A stretch of 64,000 nt of DNA, from positions 56,561-120,560 of the forward strand of contig NZ_VJYD01000015.1 in NCBI RefSeq assembly GCF_007341385.1, read 5' to 3'. The stretch is from Flavobacterium daemonense (GTDB lineage: Bacteria; Bacteroidota; Bacteroidia; Flavobacteriales; Flavobacteriaceae). Positions 54,533-62,568 of the stretch are shown piece by piece. The position numbers and the translations under genes were made by a program. The notes under the pieces were generated by a model. That model was not told the origin of the DNA and made no database searches. It was given only the letters and a program-made list of their open reading frames with translations. Within the stretch, counting starts at the first letter, position 1; each line of letters opens with the position of its first letter.

Positions 54533-55541
54533 TTTTATTAAAATTTTGTTGCCTTGAAAAAATAAAGACACTCAAGGTTTGTGTCTGCCTAATTGCGCAA
54601 AAAAGGTATTTTTATATCTGAAAAATCTTTAGTTATCTAAAAGAGGGGCTTCTTACGTTATAATTATTGTTTGTGTTTTTATATAGTTAAATAATTAATT
54701 AATTTTTAAAATTTTAACCATATTTAAATGCATGGTTTATTTTTATCCGAAATTATTGCTAAAGAAAAATATTTTCTATGCTATTTGCAGCATATTTTAT
54801 GCTGATTAAAGCATTGATTTGTGGTCTAGGTTTTTGGAAAAATGTAATGCTAAGAAAAACAAGTGTTTATGTTTTTTTGTGGAATTTTTATTCTGTTTGT
54901 TTGCCACGTCTTTGCTTCAGGGTTTTAAAAAAGACATAAACTAGCGATATATCCATCTTGAAAAATGAAATGAAGCAGTTTTTTGATATGTCTTCTTGTG
55001 TTTAAATAATTATTAAGATGAACTATCAATAAGATTTATTTGAGAAATGTATATTGAATTGAAAACGCTACAAAAAAATAATCTTAAAAATTTCAAATCA
55101 AAGCCAAATATCTTCTGAAATTAATTTAAAAATAACTTGATTATTTTTATATTCTCAAACAACGAAAATTGTAGGATTTAAACTAGTATTTTGTTTAAAA
55201 AAGAATAGTGCTGGTTAGTATTCACTCGATTTAAAAATCATGTTTGATGGGTTAATTATTCTTAAATATAACTTCTATTGTGGCTAAAAATGTACAAACG
55301 GGATTTTTTTGTACCTAAAAACGTACTATATTACTCCTTGATTTAATTGCTCTTAATCAAATTTGCAATGTAGATTTCTAAGTTGGGCAATGGATATAGA
55401 TTTGGTTTGTAATAAACGGAAAAATATAATCACAAAGCCTAAGTTCAGGACAAGCTGTATTAAATAAAAAGTGGTGCTTGTCTTCATTATTAACTTTAAA
55501 AGTTTTTTGCCTTGAATAATACTAAGAAGACTCATTAAAAA
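54533..55541. other. 1-kb divergent intergenic region
   Basis: Very AT-rich DNA between lanA (leftward) and the XRE gene (rightward). It should hold both promoters, but no TAnnTTTG box with a proper -33 was found with certainty. Short frames (for example 54778-54939, 53 codons, no start signal) look random. No further GG-leader peptide was seen here. Confidence 0.5.
54552..54577. promoter_or_regulatory. CCTTGA-N14-TCAAGG dyad ahead of lanA
   Basis: A 6-bp perfect inverted repeat lies 20-45 bases before the lanA ATG. A related half (GCCTTGAATAATA..) occurs at 55509-55521 just before the XRE gene. It may be an operator for that regulator or an RNA stem; evidence is thin. Confidence 0.3.
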
Positions 55542-55892
55542 ATGATAAAACAAAAACTCATCAATAAACGAATCGAAAAAAATAAAACGCAAGAAGAAAT
55601 AGCGCACTTTTTAGGAATTACTCAATCCCAATATAGCCGTAGAGAGTCCGGAGTAACTAAAATTGCCAAAAGCGAATGGAATGCGCTGATAAAAGTTTTA
55701 GACACTACTCTTGAAACCATATACGAGCCTGAGGATGGGGTATATGTTTTAATCAATGAAAAAAAAGCTGAAAGTTTTGAAAAACAAAATGTTGAGAATT
55801 ACGAATTTACATTTGCTATCATGAAAAAATACATTGAAAAACTAGAGAATGAAAATAAATCTCTTAGATTGGAGCTTGATAGCAAAAAATAA
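55542..55892 (+). CDS. XRE-family helix-turn-helix regulator
   Basis: The 116-residue protein has an N-terminal DNA-binding domain (residues 1-65): RIEKNKTQEEIAHFLGITQS with QYSRRESG as recognition helix, then SEWNALIKVLDTTLETIYEP. Residues 85-116 form a coiled coil (AIMKKYIEKLENENKSLRLELD) that probably makes dimers. It lies between the leftward lanA operon and the rightward peptide genes, in the place where a pathway-specific regulator is expected. Whether it represses or activates is not visible. Confidence 0.88.
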   Translation: MIKQKLINKRIEKNKTQEEIAHFLGITQSQYSRRESGVTKIAKSEWNALIKVLDTTLETIYEPEDGVYVLINEKKAESFEKQNVENYEFTFAIMKKYIEKLENENKSLRLELDSKK

Positions 55893-56232
55893 TTAGCTTG
55901 TTTTTTCCTGGCAGGCTGATGGCTAAAATAGGTAAGTGCTATGTATTATCCAGAAAAGCATAAAATTTTAGCTATACGCTTTTAAAAAATATCTGAACGG
56001 ACGTCTACAAACACCAAACAGCTTATCATATTAACAAAGAAATATTCATTTCTATTACTCAAAGAGTAAGAAATGTATTTGTATTAACTTTTAAAAAAGC
56101 CTTATAAAAGATTTTATAAAATGCTTTTTGAAAAAAATCTTTTTCACTGCAAAGTACTCTGGTGCACAAGAGCTGTTTCGTAAGTTTAAAAGAGGTTTAC
56201 TTTAATTTTATTTAACTAAAAAAAAACTGATT
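55893..56232. other. Non-coding region before first peptide gene
   Basis: Up to 56074 it is plain AT-rich sequence. From 56075 it is the first copy of the 436-bp duplicated unit and must contain the promoter and leader of the peptide gene, including CACTGCAAAGTACTCTGG at about 56145-56162. No clear consensus promoter was identified. Confidence 0.45.
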
Positions 56233-56433
56233 ATGAAAAAATTAAGTTTGAAAAATGCAACAAACTTTCTTTCAAGAAAAGAAATGAAATCTATAACTGG
56301 TGGTTATGGTGACGAAGGTGGTTATGGTCCAGAGACCTGTTTTTCTTATGATGCTTGTCCTTCGGGATGCATAGAGAGAACAGCAACCACATCAGGATGG
56401 AGTTACAGATGTAATACCTGCTGTATTGCTTAA
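56233..56433 (+). CDS. Double-glycine leader peptide, Cys-rich core (copy 1)
   Basis: The 66-residue peptide has a leader MKKLSLKNATNFLSRKEMKS followed by ITGG (residues 21-24), typical for C39-exported peptides of Bacteroidota. The 42-residue core begins YGDEGGYGPETC and ends YRCNTCCIA, with six Cys and nine Ser/Thr. The leader differs from that of lanA at 54314, lacking SELTDEQ. Six Cys next to VKOR and thioredoxin genes suggest a disulfide-bonded bacteriocin, but modification by LanB/LanC cannot be excluded. The protein is identical to copy 2. A 14-bp stem-loop follows. Confidence 0.85.
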   Translation: MKKLSLKNATNFLSRKEMKSITGGYGDEGGYGPETCFSYDACPSGCIERTATTSGWSYRCNTCCIA

Positions 56434-56444
56434 CAAGTAAAACT

Positions 56445-56476
56445 AAAATCTAGAGTTGGATACAACTCTAGATTTT
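56445..56476 (+). terminator. Stem-loop after peptide gene, copy 1
   Basis: Arms AAAATCTAGAGTTG and CAACTCTAGATTTT are perfectly complementary over 14 bp with a GATA loop, 12 bases after the stop. It probably limits read-through. Confidence 0.75.
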
Positions 56477-56491
56477 ATAAATCCCATCCAA

Positions 56492-56530
56492 ATGATAAAT
56501 GCTAGGCTTAGTATTTGTATTAACTTTTAA
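56492..56530 (+). pseudogene. 12-codon 5' fragment of the tlpA-like gene at the duplication junction
   Basis: The ATG at 56492 and next codons read MINARL, as in the intact gene at 56928, then run across the junction (56510/56511) into the start of copy 2 as SICINF and stop. It is a by-product of the tandem duplication and shows the duplication included the 5' end of the downstream gene. Confidence 0.8.
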
Positions 56531-56668
56531 AAAAGCCTTATAAAAGATTTTATAAAATGCTTTTTGAAAAAAATCTTTTTCACTGCAAAGTACTCTGGTG
56601 CACAAGAGCTGTTTCGTAAGTTTAAAAGAGGTTTACTTTAATTTTATTTAACTAAAAAAAAACTGATT

Positions 56669-56869
56669 ATGAAAAAATTAAGTTTGAAAAATGCAACAAA
56701 CTTTCTTTCAAGAAAAGAAATGAAATCTATAACTGGTGGTTATGGTGACGAAGGTGGTTATGGTCCAGAGACCTGTTTTTCTTATGATGCTTGTCCTTCG
56801 GGATGCATAGAGAGAACAGCAACCACATCAGGATGGAGTTACAGATGTAATACCTGCTGTATTGCTTAA
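56669..56869 (+). CDS. Double-glycine leader peptide, Cys-rich core (copy 2)
   Basis: Identical in protein and DNA sequence to the gene at 56233-56433, including the same upstream 158 bases and downstream stem-loop. It is the copy that is directly followed by the intact tlpA-like gene, 58 bases downstream. The duplication should double the dose of the peptide. Leader cut site ITGG at residues 21-24; core of 42 residues with six Cys. Confidence 0.85.
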   Translation: MKKLSLKNATNFLSRKEMKSITGGYGDEGGYGPETCFSYDACPSGCIERTATTSGWSYRCNTCCIA

Positions 56870-56880
56870 CAAGTAAAACT

Positions 56881-56912
56881 AAAATCTAGAGTTGGATACA
56901 ACTCTAGATTTT
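56881..56912 (+). terminator. Stem-loop after peptide gene, copy 2
   Basis: Same 14-bp stem with GATA loop as at 56445-56476. It lies only 15 bases before the tlpA-like start, so read-through past it is needed to express that gene from the peptide promoter. Confidence 0.75.
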
Positions 56913-56927
56913 ATAAATCCCATCCAA

Positions 56928-57992
56928 ATGATAAATGCTAGACTTAATTTAAAATTCATATCGTTATTAACAATTTTAATCTATTCAAATAATATTTTAT
57001 CTCAAAATAAAGTAATAGATGGAGAAACTGTAAATCAAAAAAAAAGTGACACTATTTCGTTCGTCAATGGCATTATGAATAAAAAATATTATGAGCATGC
57101 CATAATTACATCCGAAGTCATAGACAATAGATTTAAAATTGACGTTTTCTTGTCATATCCGCAAATGTATTTTTTGTCATGGAAAAGCGAAAAAAATAAT
57201 GTATTGTTCTATGGAGATCCCTTTTTTATAGATAGTTCTACTAAAAAGATATTTGCCCGGGAAACTAATTGCGAAGTAGACGGTGATTCCTTTTTGGAAT
57301 TCAAGAACGAATTTCTCCCTTTTATTCTTAAGGAGAGCAATTTAGCTAATATCAATGATTATTTATTTGAGAATGGGAATAAATTTGATTCAAGGCTTGC
57401 AAGCTATGTTTCTAATAAAAATGACTCATATGTTGCATTATGGTTTCTAGTTAAAAGATTTAATGAAAATGGATACTCGAGTCTTTATGAAGAAATTCTA
57501 AATTCATTTTCAAAAAAAATAAAATCTGGAAAACTATGGATGATTTTGAATCAAGAATTTAAAAACATTACAATCAAGGAAAACAAAAAATTTCCAGATC
57601 TGCACCTGAAAAATACAGATTTAAAAGAAGATGTTTTGAAGATTCCGAATGCAGAATTTACTTTGATAGATTTTTGGTTTAGTAGATGCCGTCCTTGTCT
57701 CGAACAGATGCCACTGCTGAAAGAAATTTATAGCAACTACAATTCCAAAGGCTTTAACATTCTCGGCATTTCTACTGACAAAACTGTTAATTTGGAAATT
57801 TGGAAAAAACGAATTATTGAAAAAGAAATTCCATGGCAAAATTATCTTGACGAGAATGCGGTCTTGGCTACTAATGAAAAAATATTTTCGTATCCCACCA
57901 ACTTTCTATTGGATAAAAATGGGAAAGTTTTAAAAAAAAACATTAATCCGGTAGATCTGCAAAAATTCTTAAAAGAAAACTTAAACAAATAA
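56928..57992 (+). CDS. TlpA-type exported thioredoxin
   Basis: From the ATG at 56928 the product has 354 residues. A TTG at 56892 would extend it, but that start lies inside the stem-loop and gives no signal peptide. The chosen start gives MINARLNLKFISLLTILIYS ending NNILSQ, a good signal peptide. Residues 25-220 form a poorly known N-domain (SYPQMYFLSWKSEKNNVLFY, SYVALWFLVKRF). The C-terminal thioredoxin domain has the active site FSRCRPCLEQMPLL and SYPTNFLLDKNGKV with the cis-Pro. It reduces or shuffles disulfides in the periplasm, likely for the peptides or their maturation proteins. Confidence 0.87.
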   Translation: MINARLNLKFISLLTILIYSNNILSQNKVIDGETVNQKKSDTISFVNGIMNKKYYEHAIITSEVIDNRFKIDVFLSYPQMYFLSWKSEKNNVLFYGDPFFIDSSTKKIFARETNCEVDGDSFLEFKNEFLPFILKESNLANINDYLFENGNKFDSRLASYVSNKNDSYVALWFLVKRFNENGYSSLYEEILNSFSKKIKSGKLWMILNQEFKNITIKENKKFPDLHLKNTDLKEDVLKIPNAEFTLIDFWFSRCRPCLEQMPLLKEIYSNYNSKGFNILGISTDKTVNLEIWKKRIIEKEIPWQNYLDENAVLATNEKIFSYPTNFLLDKNGKVLKKNINPVDLQKFLKENLNK

Positions 57993-58173
57993 AACTGCTT
58001 TCTTGTTGATGCACTGCAATCTGCTTAAAATAAAGTGCTTTGATGAATCACTGAAGAATTTAGCTTCTTTTGGTTTATCTTAATTCCTATTAGCAACTAA
58101 ATTGGTTTAAAATGCACGATAAATATTATAAAAAATAAGCATTCTATTTTATTCAATTCAAACTTAAAAATAA

Positions 58174-59799
58174 ATGTCAGAAACTTTTACTTACCTTTTC
58201 CAATATTTGGATAGAGAGCAAATTAACATTGACAAAGATGAATTTCAATTTCAGATTCAGTCACATCCAGATTATCCCAGCTTGGTGTCTATTATAGATA
58301 CGTTGAATTTCTTTGATATCGACAATGGTGTAATTTCTGTCGGAGCAGCTGAAATAGAGTTATTACCCGATTATTTTGTAGCAATGCTGGGAAAAGAAAA
58401 TGAGCAACCTGAACTTTATTTCGTTGAAAAAAAAGGTGATCTTTATAATTTCACTCAAAACAGAAAAAAAACAGTCGTATCTAGATTAGAGTTGGAATTA
58501 AGATGGAAAGATATTGTACTGTTGGTGGAAAAATCAGAGATAGAGAATCCAAAGCAGATCGATAAAAGAAAAAGATTGTTGGGATTATCTTTTTTTTGTG
58601 CAATACTATTTTTTCTTATCCTTGCTCATTTTCAAATTTCCATGCAAGCAAAATTATTTTTTATCTTTCCAGTTATAGGAATTTTGTTTTCGATAGCTGC
58701 ATTGAAAGATTTATTTGGTGCCAAAAGCGAACTATTAGACCGTTTTTGCAATATGACTACTTCAGTCAGTTGTACATCCGTAATGCAGTCTAATAAGTGG
58801 AGAATTTTTGAAATTATTAATTTTAGTGATCTAAGCATTATATTCTTTTGCTTTCAATTTTTAGGTCTGTTGACATCTTTTTTTATAAATGATTCAAATT
58901 CATATTTTAGTATCCAAAAAATAATACTTGTATGTACTATGCCATTAATAATGGCTTCTCTTTATTATCAAAAATTCGTTGAGAGAAAATGGTGTCCGAT
59001 ATGTCTGATTATAATTGGAATTATTATTTTGGAATCGCAATACATTTTCTTTTTATTGCAACCACCTTTTGATTTGCAAATATATCCAATCCTTGTTTTT
59101 GGCTTTATATTGGCAACGATTGCCTTATTGTGGTTTTCAGCAAAAAAGGTACTCATAGAGCAAAGAGAATTGAAAGAATTTCGTATCAAGGGAAATCGTT
59201 TTATGCGTAACTATAAAATTTTTAAAAATAACTTGTTAGCTTCAAATAAAGTTGAAAATAACGATTTACAATTCGAAGAAAGCCTAATTTTAGGAAATCC
59301 TGAAGCTTCATTGAAAATAATACTGATAACGAGTCCCTTTTGTTCTTTTTGTTCTGAAGCTCATTCTATGATAGAAAAAATATTAGAAAAACACTCTCAA
59401 AAAGTTTGTTTTGATATTCGCTTCAATTTTAATGAAAAAGCCAGTACCCAAAAATCAAAAAAAATACACCAACAGTTAGTATCGATTTTTTTGAAGCAAG
59501 GACAAGAGATATTCATGAATTCGCTTCATGATTGGTTTAAAACCAAAGATGAAACCAAATTGAATATATTGGAAAGCTCAATTCTTGATGACTCAAAGCT
59601 CAATTCAATTTTGGAGAAGCATTTCAGCTGGAACCAGCTCAATAACATTAATTATACCCCTGCAATAATTGTAAATAACCATTTTTTCCCCACACAATAT
59701 AATAGGAATGATTTAATGTATTTTGTGAGTGATTTATTTGAAGATGAGGAGTTTATTTGTGATGTGAAAACAATAAATTTGATTGGGGCCCGTACTTAA
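58174..59799 (+). CDS. C39-like/VKOR/thioredoxin fusion membrane protein
   Basis: The 541-residue protein has three parts. Residues 1-115 resemble a C39 peptidase domain without the catalytic Cys (HPDYPSLVSIIDTLNFF). Residues about 135-325 are a VKOR domain with membrane helices, the outer Cys192 and Cys200 (FCNMTTSVSCTSVMQSNKW) and the active CxxC at 274-277 (KWCPICL). Residues 335-541 are a thioredoxin-like domain with CSFC at 390-393 and cis-Pro in YTPAIIVN. VKOR proteins pass electrons from new disulfides to quinone, so this should drive disulfide formation outside the cytoplasm. Such fusions accompany GG-leader bacteriocins in Bacteroidota. Confidence 0.88.
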   Translation: MSETFTYLFQYLDREQINIDKDEFQFQIQSHPDYPSLVSIIDTLNFFDIDNGVISVGAAEIELLPDYFVAMLGKENEQPELYFVEKKGDLYNFTQNRKKTVVSRLELELRWKDIVLLVEKSEIENPKQIDKRKRLLGLSFFCAILFFLILAHFQISMQAKLFFIFPVIGILFSIAALKDLFGAKSELLDRFCNMTTSVSCTSVMQSNKWRIFEIINFSDLSIIFFCFQFLGLLTSFFINDSNSYFSIQKIILVCTMPLIMASLYYQKFVERKWCPICLIIIGIIILESQYIFFLLQPPFDLQIYPILVFGFILATIALLWFSAKKVLIEQRELKEFRIKGNRFMRNYKIFKNNLLASNKVENNDLQFEESLILGNPEASLKIILITSPFCSFCSEAHSMIEKILEKHSQKVCFDIRFNFNEKASTQKSKKIHQQLVSIFLKQGQEIFMNSLHDWFKTKDETKLNILESSILDDSKLNSILEKHFSWNQLNNINYTPAIIVNNHFFPTQYNRNDLMYFVSDLFEDEEFICDVKTINLIGART

Positions 59800-60049
59800 A
59801 AGTGAACACAAAAAGACAATACATTTAATTTATTTTAAATAATTTCTCTAAAAAATGACATACTTAGAAAATTAAGCGGTACTATGGTTATTATTTTCTT
59901 ATGAGAATTACTCTTATTTGAGAATAAAATCAAATTTTAAATAAAGCTTTTAAACAAATTTTAAGGGCTTTATTTACTGATAACTTTTGAAACATTTTCT
60001 TTTTAGAAACAATTTTGTCGGAGTCACAACATTAAGAGTAATAAAAAAA

Positions 60050-62062
60050 TTATTCATTAAAATTGATTATTTTCTCAGTTCCGTCTTTAAATTGAATTCT
60101 AATAATGTTATTTGCTTCTTTTAAAGCTTTGATTGGAATCAATTCCTCTTCCTGCCATATTTCATTAGATTTTTTCCAAAGCATAAAGGTTATATAAATA
60201 TTTGTTTTTTTTAATGTGGAATTGGATATAATATTAATTACACTGCTTTCATTGCTCTGCGGATGCATTTTTTTTGCTTTAATAATTTCCGTTTTTTCCC
60301 ACCCTAAAATAGGAATCATAGCTAGTTGATATTTTCCATTGTCGATAATAGTTATAGCATATCCCTCAATATTTCTTTTGGTTGCAACAATTTTCTTATT
60401 TAATTTTGGCAAAGCATAATGGCCTAAACGTATTGAAATAGGTTTGTTGCTATTATTTTTATCTACCCTTAAAATACCATTGGGCAACGGTATATCGGCT
60501 AAATTAAATTGGATATCTTCATCCGTTTCTAAAATTACATCTCTGTAGTAAATACCGTTTACAAACTTTTTAAAGGTGTACAACCTAAAGGCTTCCCAGA
60601 TTCCCTTTTTATTTTTAATTACATAGTTCATAGCAACTTCCCCATTTTTGCCATCAGCTTGCCAAGGGAAAGCACTATTGTAAGACAGTCTATTATAGTT
60701 TTCTGTTGATCTATATTTTAACCAATCGGTGCTCTCCTTTTCATAGCACCATGCTCTCACCTCTGAAGCCCCAATACCCGGATAATTTGTAATCAAAATT
60801 TGTGAATCTCCTTGGTACTTATTATGAACTTCATTCTTAATAACTGTTGATTCCCAATAACCATTATTTTCTATGGAGTTCCAAAAAGGACTAGTGTCAG
60901 AAACCAGTAAACCTAGAAATATTTTTCCAATCCAATACACGCTCCCTCGACAACTGTAAACCTGAATTGCTGGCTCAAAAGCACCATAAAAACCAAGAGT
61001 AGGCAAATGATCTTTCATAAAATCGGGATGCATTAAAAATTGCTTAATTACGCCAGATGAAATTCTTCGCATCCACCCATAATTAGTATTTGGATTATTT
61101 TGAAATCCCATTAAAGGAAAAGGAGCAACAGCGGCAGTACGATAACTTATGCTTCTTCCCCACATAATCATTTCGCCATTTTTACTGAATAAGTAGGGAT
61201 AATTATCTTTTAGGTCGTTAAAATTAGCGATAAAGCTATCTGCAATCTCAGGATAATGTTTCTTGCCAAAAAACTCTGACCAGATAATTCCATACATCTG
61301 AAAAGCCCACATACTATAATAATCTAAGGCAGGACGATCATGATACCATCCATTGCTTTTATAATTCTTAAGCGATTCTTCTAAATAATGAACAAGCAGC
61401 TCTTCATTAACAGAATAACCCTGTTCTTTAAAAAAACTCAGAATAAAAATATTGAAAAATTTCCAGTTACAATCTATTGTAGGACCGTTTCCATAACTAA
61501 GCATTGTACTAGCTAAATCATCTTTTTGCAATTGTGACAATGGATCCCATAAAATTTTAGGATTTGTAAGCATTGAGAGTGCTAAACCGCCAAATTCAAC
61601 TAATATTTGACTTGGTCTATCATGATTAGCGCGAGGTTTAATAAAGGTTTCACTTTTCGAATCAATTAATTTACTTATTTGATGCCTGTAATAATCTGCT
61701 ACTATAATATCATTAATAACTAATGATGGATTCTCTTTTAATAATGGGGATGCTATAAATAAGGTTCTGCAAAGCCCTTCCAATTTTTCGGTGGAAATCT
61801 GATTTTCATTTACAGGATAGCTTTTTCCTTTCTGTTTAGGAAATTTCATAGGATCATCGAAATTGCTCACATAATTAAAGGAGCCTGTCAATAAATAAAG
61901 TCCTGCATCTTTCCAATGCTCCCTTGTCATTCCTGTATATGGGCTGATCTCATAATCAGGATTTCTCACTTCAAAAATATTAGAAACATTTTCTTTTTGT
62001 TTTGAAAACAAGAATCTGTTAATTTTTTTTAAGCCTTTCATTTTTCGTTTTTGTATTGGCAT
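60050..62062 (-). CDS. DUF2264-family protein (possible glycoside hydrolase)
   Basis: The 670-residue protein has the DUF2264 signature: TREHWKDAGLYLLTGSFNYV, LVEFGGLALSMLTNP, NWKFFNIFILSFFKEQGY, WYHDRPALDYYSMWAFQMYG and MIMWGRSISYRTAAVAPFPL. The N-terminal half is a predicted alpha/alpha barrel and the last 170 residues a beta-sandwich. Some DUF2264 proteins are classed as beta-glucuronidases (GH154); I cannot confirm activity for this one. No signal peptide is visible (start MPIQKRKMKGLKK). It is convergent with the VKOR gene and seems unrelated to peptide making, unless it acts on a glycan of the product. Confidence 0.82.
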   Translation of the reverse strand: MPIQKRKMKGLKKINRFLFSKQKENVSNIFEVRNPDYEISPYTGMTREHWKDAGLYLLTGSFNYVSNFDDPMKFPKQKGKSYPVNENQISTEKLEGLCRTLFIASPLLKENPSLVINDIIVADYYRHQISKLIDSKSETFIKPRANHDRPSQILVEFGGLALSMLTNPKILWDPLSQLQKDDLASTMLSYGNGPTIDCNWKFFNIFILSFFKEQGYSVNEELLVHYLEESLKNYKSNGWYHDRPALDYYSMWAFQMYGIIWSEFFGKKHYPEIADSFIANFNDLKDNYPYLFSKNGEMIMWGRSISYRTAAVAPFPLMGFQNNPNTNYGWMRRISSGVIKQFLMHPDFMKDHLPTLGFYGAFEPAIQVYSCRGSVYWIGKIFLGLLVSDTSPFWNSIENNGYWESTVIKNEVHNKYQGDSQILITNYPGIGASEVRAWCYEKESTDWLKYRSTENYNRLSYNSAFPWQADGKNGEVAMNYVIKNKKGIWEAFRLYTFKKFVNGIYYRDVILETDEDIQFNLADIPLPNGILRVDKNNSNKPISIRLGHYALPKLNKKIVATKRNIEGYAITIIDNGKYQLAMIPILGWEKTEIIKAKKMHPQSNESSVINIISNSTLKKTNIYITFMLWKKSNEIWQEEELIPIKALKEANNIIRIQFKDGTEKIINFNE

Positions 62063-62568
62063 ATAATGTTAATTAATTTTTAGGCTAAAAATATTAGATA
62101 TAAAAAAAGAAATGATGATAAGAACAACAAATACATCTTATATAATCTATAATTTAGAAGGCGGAAACACCGTATCCTTATTTATGGGTTTATGATTTGA
62201 ACACTGCTCTTTCGATTTATAAACCATTTCAAAATAAAAATACAAAATAATTATTTCATAAAATTAACCTAGTCTGAGTACAGCCTAATCAATTTTAGCT
62301 CTTAAATTAATCAACTTAATGCTTATCGAAGATTTTGGGTTATAATAAATTAAAGATATGCAGACACTAGGAGCTTTGAATGATTTTAATTATATTTGAT
62401 TTAATAGTAGGGGCTTTTCAGTTTAAAGTGGCTTCAATTGACTTTTATGTATGTTTCAACTACAAAATTTGCAGGAATTGAATTTACTATCGAATTTTTG
62501 ATATAGTATGATTAGTAACCAAAAGTGATTTATTATAATTTCATTTTGTTGCTTAAAAAAACAAAGTT
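62063..62568. other. Gene-free stretch between divergent genes
   Basis: AT-rich DNA with only tiny random frames. It should carry promoters for the DUF2264 gene and the truncated TlpA paralogue. A partial match to the TTAACCTAG half of the operator at 5647 lies at 62266-62274, probably chance. Confidence 0.4.

Larger units (their letters stand above)
56075..56510 (+). repeat. 436-bp tandem duplication, copy 1
   Basis: Starts GTATTTGTATTAACTTTT and contains leader DNA, one peptide gene, the stem-loop and the first codons of a tlpA-like gene. It matches 56511-56946 with one difference seen (G at 56506, A at 56942). Confidence 0.95.
56511..56946 (+). repeat. 436-bp tandem duplication, copy 2
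   Basis: Direct continuation of copy 1, ending within codon 7 of the tlpA-like gene. Near identity over the whole length, including non-coding DNA, points to a recent event. Confidence 0.95.

Noticed and set aside
54533..54571. GTG-initiated 13-residue extension of lanA
   Set aside because: The leader beginning MKKLNLKK is the usual start, and the extension overlaps the CCTTGA dyad.
54778..54939. 53-codon frame in the divergent intergenic region
   Set aside because: No leader or GG motif, no start signal, composition like random AT-rich DNA.
55353..55607. 84-codon minus-strand frame overlapping the XRE start
   Set aside because: It overlaps a clear regulator gene and shows only low-complexity hydrophobic content; a shorter 44-codon version also lacks support.
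56892..56927. TTG-initiated extension of the TlpA-like gene
   Set aside because: It lies inside the stem-loop and removes the signal peptide from the N-terminus; the ATG at 56928 fits.
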